Shown here piece after piece: positions 60,433 through 64,000 of a DNA stretch of 64,000 nt. Position numbers and translations under genes: made by a program. The notes under the pieces were generated by a model. That model made no database searches. It saw only the letters and a program-made list of their open reading frames with translations, and was not told the origin of the DNA. This stretch comes from Clostridiales bacterium Firm_14 (GTDB lineage Bacteria; Bacillota; Clostridia; Saccharofermentanales; Saccharofermentanaceae). Within the stretch, counting starts at the first letter, position 1; each line of letters opens with the position of its first letter. The DNA is taken from NCBI GenBank assembly GCA_001604135.1, contig LVAT01000008.1, positions 186,001 to 250,000 on the forward strand, written 5' to 3'.

Positions 60433-60461
60433 AGTATATCGTACTAATAAAAGATAAACAA
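60433..60461 (-). promoter_or_regulatory. Promoter of the zinc-ribbon membrane protein gene
   Basis: Read on the minus strand: TTGTTT (60461-60456), a 17-base spacer and TATACT (60438-60433). The leader is about 78 bases and ends in GAGGAA before the ATG. Confidence 0.7.
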
Positions 60462-60518
60462 TATTTTACGGATTCGTTCGAAAGCGGTGTTCCGGGGGCA
60501 GCCGGCGCGGGTCTGTAA

Positions 60519-60524
60519 TATAAT
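60519..60524 (+). promoter_or_regulatory. -10 box of the cellulase gene
   Basis: A perfect TATAAT 26 bases before the cellulase ATG, with GGAGGGG in between as ribosome binding site. No recognisable -35 lies at 16-18 bases, so an activator may be needed. Confidence 0.45.
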
Positions 60525-60550
60525 GTGGTTATCTTTTTTCGGAGGGGCAT

Positions 60551-63100
60551 ATGAAGAAGATTCTAAGACCCATAGCGTTGGTCCTTGCAGGCGCAATTGC
60601 TTTGACTGCATGCAATAAAGGACCTGAGGCAGATTCAGACAACACATCAGAGACAGACATATCAACCGTATCAGAGAGCACTGAGACTTCTGAAAGCGGC
60701 GGTTTCAACGGAGTATCCGGCGGCAGCCATTCCATTAAGGATCTGACCTGCACGGGCAAAGGTTATGAGGGCATTGAAGGCACCGGAGATTATAACTACG
60801 GTGAGGCGCTCCAGAAGTCACTTCTCTTCTACGAACTGCAGAGAAGCGGCAAGCTCCCTGAAGATACCAGATGCAACTGGAGAGGCGATTCCGCTCTTAC
60901 CGACGGTGCTGATAACAACCTGGATCTTACGGGCGGCTGGTACGATGCCGGCGATAACGTAAAATTCAATCTTCCTATGGCATATTCCGCTGCAATGCTC
61001 GGCTGGTCGGTCATTGAAGACAGGAAAGCATACGAAGAGAGCGGCCAGCTCGAATACGTGCTCGGTGACATAAAGTGGGTCACAGATTACCTCATAAAGT
61101 GCCATCCCGAAGATGAAGTCTTCTACTATCAGGTTGGCGACGGAAATGCCGATCACTCATGGTGGGACCCCTGCGAAGTCATGACCATGAACAGGCCTTC
61201 ATACAAGGTTACGAAAGACAACCCCGGTTCTGCTGTTGTCGGCGAGGCGGCTGCCGCACTGGCTATCGCATCCCTTGTTTTCGAGGATACCGACAAAGAC
61301 TATTCGAAGCTCTGCCTGGATCACGCAAAGAGCCTTTATGCATTTGCCGATTCGACGAGAAGCGATTCGGGATACACTGCGGCAAACGGTTTCTATAATT
61401 CCTGGAGCGGCTTTTACGATGAACTCTCATGGGCAGGATGCTGGCTTTATATCGCTGCTGATGACAGCAAGTATCTGGATAATGCGAAAAGCTGTTTTAC
61501 CAAGGCAGGTCATGATTTTGACTGGGCACACTGCTGGGACGATGTTCATATCGGAGCAGCGCTCATGCTCGCAAAGATAACCGGCGAGAAGACCTATAAG
61601 GATGAGATCCAGAAGCACCTGGATTTCTGGTCCTGCGGCACGTCAGACGGCAAGAAGATCACATACTCTCCCAAAGGCCTTGCATGGCTCGACCAGTGGG
61701 GTTCATTAAGATATGCAACAACGACAGCATTTGTAGCAACCGTTTACAGCAGATGGGACGGATGCCCTTCTGACAAGGCATCAGTATATTGGGACTTCGC
61801 AGTATCCCAGGCAAACTATGCCTTAGGTTCTTCGGGAAGATCTTATGTCGTAGGTTTTGGAGAGAATCCTCCTTCACATCCCCACCACAGGACATGCCAG
61901 GGTTCTTACTGCGACAACATGAATGAGCCTTCTGAGTTCAGACACACCTTATATGGCGCTCTCGTCGGAGGTCCGGATGCTTCCGACAGCTACACAGATA
62001 CCGTAACCGATTACTGCAAGAATGAGGTGGCATGCGATTATAACGCAGGCTTTACGGGTCTTCTTGCTGCCATGTATTCCAAGTATCACGGCAAGACCCT
62101 CATCGATTTCGGTGCGGTAGAAGAGATCCCCGGTGACGAGTATTCTGCAGACTGCAGCCTGAACGTTCAGGGCAATGATTTTGTTGAGATAAAAGCATTC
62201 ATATATAACAAGACTGCATGGCCTGCAAGAGCAGCAGACAAGCTCGAATTCAGATACTATGTCGACCTTAGCGAGATCTACAAAGCAGGCGGTGACGCAT
62301 CAGGCGTAAAGATCACCACAAACTATATGCAGTCAGGAAGAGTAGACGGACTTAAGGTCTGGAATGAGGAAAACCACATCTACTATCTTTCCGTGGTTTT
62401 CGATGACGGCAGCTTAAGACCCGGCGGCCAGTCCCAATACAAATCTGAGATCCAGGTAAGGATGACCAGCCCCAACGGTGCATGGGATAACAGCAATGAT
62501 TTCTCATATGGCAAGGGCGCAGTCCTGCTCGATGATGGCAAGCTCGTATTCGGAACTCTGCCCGACGAAGAAGGCACGGGTTCAGGCGAATCGGCAGGCG
62601 GCATAGTGCCTTCGCAGCCTTCACAGGGCTCTGATCCTACGGCAGCGCAGACGCAGCCTGCAGGCGGTTCAGGATCGGCATCTGCAGGTGATCTGAGCAT
62701 CAAGATGAATTACGACAATAACAACTCCAACGCGAATGCTATCGCAGGTACGATAGAGATTACCAACAACGGTAATTCCACAGTCGATCTGTCAAAGCTT
62801 AAGATCAATTACTACTTCACAAAAGACGGCGGAGACATGGTTTTCGACTGCTATCACGCAGCAACGAATTCTTCATCAGGCAAATATACTGCCCTGACCG
62901 ATAAGGTTAAGGGAACATATTCAGCCGCTACGGGTGAAGACCGTGACACGTGCCTGACGATAACTGTAGGAAGCGGCTCGCTTGCAAAGGGCGACACGCT
63001 GACAATAAGCTTCAGCGCGCACAGATCCGACTGGCAGAATATGAACCTTGCAAACGACTGGTCGCATAAGAGCGTTGATAATATTGAGATCGTTAAGTAA
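60551..63100 (+). CDS. GH9 endoglucanase lipoprotein with two CBM3-type modules
   Basis: An 849-residue cellulase. Signal peptide with lipobox LTAC (Cys21), Ser/Thr/Glu linker (22-58), GH9 barrel (about 78-530) with [16 protein letters not shown] (catalytic DAGD 132-135), [12 protein letters not shown] and the end motif [13 protein letters not shown] with the catalytic Glu. A CBM3c-like module follows (about 540-690: [30 protein letters not shown]), then a Gly/Ser/Gln linker and a second CBM3-like module (about 710-849). CBM3c usually makes GH9 processive. No dockerin is present; the lipid anchor would hold the enzyme on the cell surface, unusual for a clostridial GH9. Confidence 0.95.
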   Translation: MKKILRPIALVLAGAIALTACNKGPEADSDNTSETDISTVSESTETSESGGFNGVSGGSHSIKDLTCTGKGYEGIEGTGDYNYGEALQKSLLFYELQRSGKLPEDTRCNWRGDSALTDGADNNLDLTGGWYDAGDNVKFNLPMAYSAAMLGWSVIEDRKAYEESGQLEYVLGDIKWVTDYLIKCHPEDEVFYYQVGDGNADHSWWDPCEVMTMNRPSYKVTKDNPGSAVVGEAAAALAIASLVFEDTDKDYSKLCLDHAKSLYAFADSTRSDSGYTAANGFYNSWSGFYDELSWAGCWLYIAADDSKYLDNAKSCFTKAGHDFDWAHCWDDVHIGAALMLAKITGEKTYKDEIQKHLDFWSCGTSDGKKITYSPKGLAWLDQWGSLRYATTTAFVATVYSRWDGCPSDKASVYWDFAVSQANYALGSSGRSYVVGFGENPPSHPHHRTCQGSYCDNMNEPSEFRHTLYGALVGGPDASDSYTDTVTDYCKNEVACDYNAGFTGLLAAMYSKYHGKTLIDFGAVEEIPGDEYSADCSLNVQGNDFVEIKAFIYNKTAWPARAADKLEFRYYVDLSEIYKAGGDASGVKITTNYMQSGRVDGLKVWNEENHIYYLSVVFDDGSLRPGGQSQYKSEIQVRMTSPNGAWDNSNDFSYGKGAVLLDDGKLVFGTLPDEEGTGSGESAGGIVPSQPSQGSDPTAAQTQPAGGSGSASAGDLSIKMNYDNNNSNANAIAGTIEITNNGNSTVDLSKLKINYYFTKDGGDMVFDCYHAATNSSSGKYTALTDKVKGTYSAATGEDRDTCLTITVGSGSLAKGDTLTISFSAHRSDWQNMNLANDWSHKSVDNIEIVK

Positions 63101-63126
63101 GCGGTATTGGCAGTGCAAGAATTATT

Positions 63127-63221
63127 TACTGTAATTGTTGCCTCTAAAAAAGGCCGACAATTATATAAAATCGCGTTTTTATATAATTGTTGATGCCAAA
63201 AAAGGGCCAACAATTACAGTA
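63127..63221. repeat. Nested palindrome between convergent genes
   Basis: Outer arms TACTGTAATTGTTG (63127-63140) and CAACAATTACAGTA (63208-63221) are perfectly complementary over 14 bases. Nested inside, ACAATTATATAAAA (63157-63170) and TTTTATATAATTGT (63177-63190) form a second perfect 14-base stem around a six-base loop. Between the stems lie similar A6 tracts flanked by GG/CC. The 95-base unit could act as a bidirectional terminator of the cellulase and NlpC/P60 genes or be a miniature palindromic repeat element. Confidence 0.75.
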
Positions 63222-63260
63222 GGAGAGTATTCCGGCTCCGGTTAAGCCTGCCTTCAGGTT

Positions 63261-64000
63261 TTACGCATCTTCCGGCGCAGCCTTTATGAGAGTTAATGCC
63301 GTTGTTGACTTGTCTAGCCAGGTCACAAGGCTCCTGTTCCTCACATAGAGCGTGTTAAGGATCACGCTCTCGGGATGTATTGCTTCGGTAGATCCGGGAG
63401 CGGGTGCGACGAATGTGCCGCAGGCGCTTATTACGTAAGGCTTTCCTTCTCTGGTGCCGACGTAGATCGTCATGTGGCCGGGGAATGAGATGAGACTTCC
63501 CGGTTTAAGCTCGCTGATCACTGCGAGTTTTTCTTTCTCGTTCATGCCGCTCATGTCGACTTTGTATACGCCCTTGGAGCTCGACTGGCCGACACGCGGG
63601 AGGAGTACGCCGAAGCAGCGGTAGATCTCTCTTGTGATTCCGGTGCAGTCATTTGCCTGAAGGTCGCCGCCCCAACCGTATCTGTCGCCTAAGAGCTTAA
63701 ATGCCTGCCTTACGATATTTGCGGGTGTGAGAGGGAGGAAGCCGGCATTGACATCATCTGATACGGGGATAAGGACGAGCTCATCCTTGATATAGCCGTC
63801 AGCGCCTCTCGTGGGAACCTTTACCACGTAGTTGCCGTATGTTGAACGCTGATTGATCGTCTTCGGCGCGTCCTTAGCGGGGACGAGCTCCATCTGTGTG
63901 CCCATGGGTAGAACGAGGTCAGTCGTAAGAGGGCTGTAGGGATCGTTGCCTAATCTGATCTCTCTCTCGGTTACGACGAGCCACTGGCCGGGATTCTGTC
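63261..64000 (-). CDS. NlpC/P60-family peptidoglycan hydrolase (5' end outside window)
   Basis: The frame stays open to the window edge (246 codons visible), so the N-terminus is missing; an ATG at 63905 is internal. Before it the peptide NPGQWLVVTEREIRLGNDPYSP reads as an SH3b-like domain, which continues to about VPVSDDVN. The NlpC/P60 domain has catalytic Cys in GWGGDLQANDCTGITREIY and His in SFPGHMTIYVG. This matches SH3-linked gamma-D-glutamyl-diaminopimelate endopeptidases (YkfC-like). It would cleave or recycle cell-wall peptides. Confidence 0.88.
   Translation of the reverse strand, partial: QNPGQWLVVTEREIRLGNDPYSPLTTDLVLPMGTQMELVPAKDAPKTINQRSTYGNYVVKVPTRGADGYIKDELVLIPVSDDVNAGFLPLTPANIVRQAFKLLGDRYGWGGDLQANDCTGITREIYRCFGVLLPRVGQSSSKGVYKVDMSGMNEKEKLAVISELKPGSLISFPGHMTIYVGTREGKPYVISACGTFVAPAPGSTEAIHPESVILNTLYVRNRSLVTWLDKSTTALTLIKAAPEDA

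Noticed and set aside
59831-60457. Plus-strand frame of Ala/Gly/Ser repeats opposite the zinc-ribbon gene
   Set aside because: The repeats are the mirror of the Ala-Glu-Pro linker on the other strand; no start signal and no domain.
1-64000. CRISPR array, prophage, plasmid origin or rRNA operon
   Set aside because: No regularly spaced repeats, cas genes, phage structural genes, replication initiator or rRNA sequence was seen on either strand.

Overview
The window looks like a chromosomal segment of an anaerobic, plant-fibre-degrading member of the Clostridia (Bacillota), possibly a rumen or gut Oscillospiraceae/Saccharofermentans-like organism. This is inferred from the Firmicutes-type division cluster, strong GGAGG-type ribosome binding sites, moderate GC content, a GH9-CBM3 cellulase and a GH27 alpha-galactosidase. 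The species cannot be named from sequence reading alone.

Layout. 1-11.6 kb is a compact forward housekeeping block: ftsW (end only), murG, ftsQ/divIB, ftsZ, nrdR, a PhoB-type two-component system, nth, recG, rsmD, coaD and a coiled-coil protein, closed by a terminator at 11.62 kb. 11.7-13.6 kb holds a two-gene AAA ATPase plus TOPRIM/DUF4276-like module, which is the best candidate for a little-described (defence-like) system; it is coupled to hemW. 14.8-17.2 kb is a reverse XRE-cupin regulator/acyl-CoA synthetase pair. 17.4-18.8 kb is a manganese (yybP-ykoY) riboswitch controlling mntP, followed by a DJ-1/PfpI gene. A tRNA-Ser(CGA) with a clear promoter follows, then an IS3-type remnant and a decayed membrane-protein gene.

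19.7-34.5 kb is a surface-glycan locus. It contains a polytopic membrane protein, rfbF-rfbH-rfbG (CDP-3,6-dideoxyhexose route), a GtrA flippase and GtrB-like glycosyltransferase, and an acetolactate-synthase-like ThDP enzyme with a short-chain reductase (suggesting a branched, yersiniose-like sugar). These are followed by a fused CMP-sugar cytidylyltransferase/SpsG protein and neuB (nonulosonate route). A reverse operon of Gfo/Idh/MocA oxidoreductase, SDR oxidoreductase and FkbM methyltransferase faces them. By eye the part after 24.6 kb is more AT-rich than the flanks, consistent with transfer.

34.7-48.3 kb is a run of mostly forward single-function genes: PlsC-like acyltransferase, alpha/beta hydrolase, P-loop kinase, VOC protein, DUF5680 protein, ABC exporter, GNAT, HAD phosphatase, NUDIX, APH-like kinase, radical SAM protein and a 7TM sensor without output domain. 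It ends with a TetR gene with two palindromic operators leading a GT1 glycosyltransferase and a histidine phosphatase. 48.4-54.4 kb holds a lipoprotein, a LysR regulator divergent from metE-metF, and a PEBP lipoprotein. 54.4-64 kb holds a membrane glycerophosphodiester phosphodiesterase, a reverse GH27/SLH-like pair, a zinc-ribbon membrane protein with a long Ala/Glu/Pro linker, a GH9-CBM3 cellulase lipoprotein, an unusual nested palindrome and the C-terminal part of an NlpC/P60 hydrolase.

Several signals beyond coding can be read directly. These are two possible leaderless starts (ftsQ and the acyltransferase), terminators buried inside oppositely oriented genes, and a 15-bp palindrome that occurs twice.
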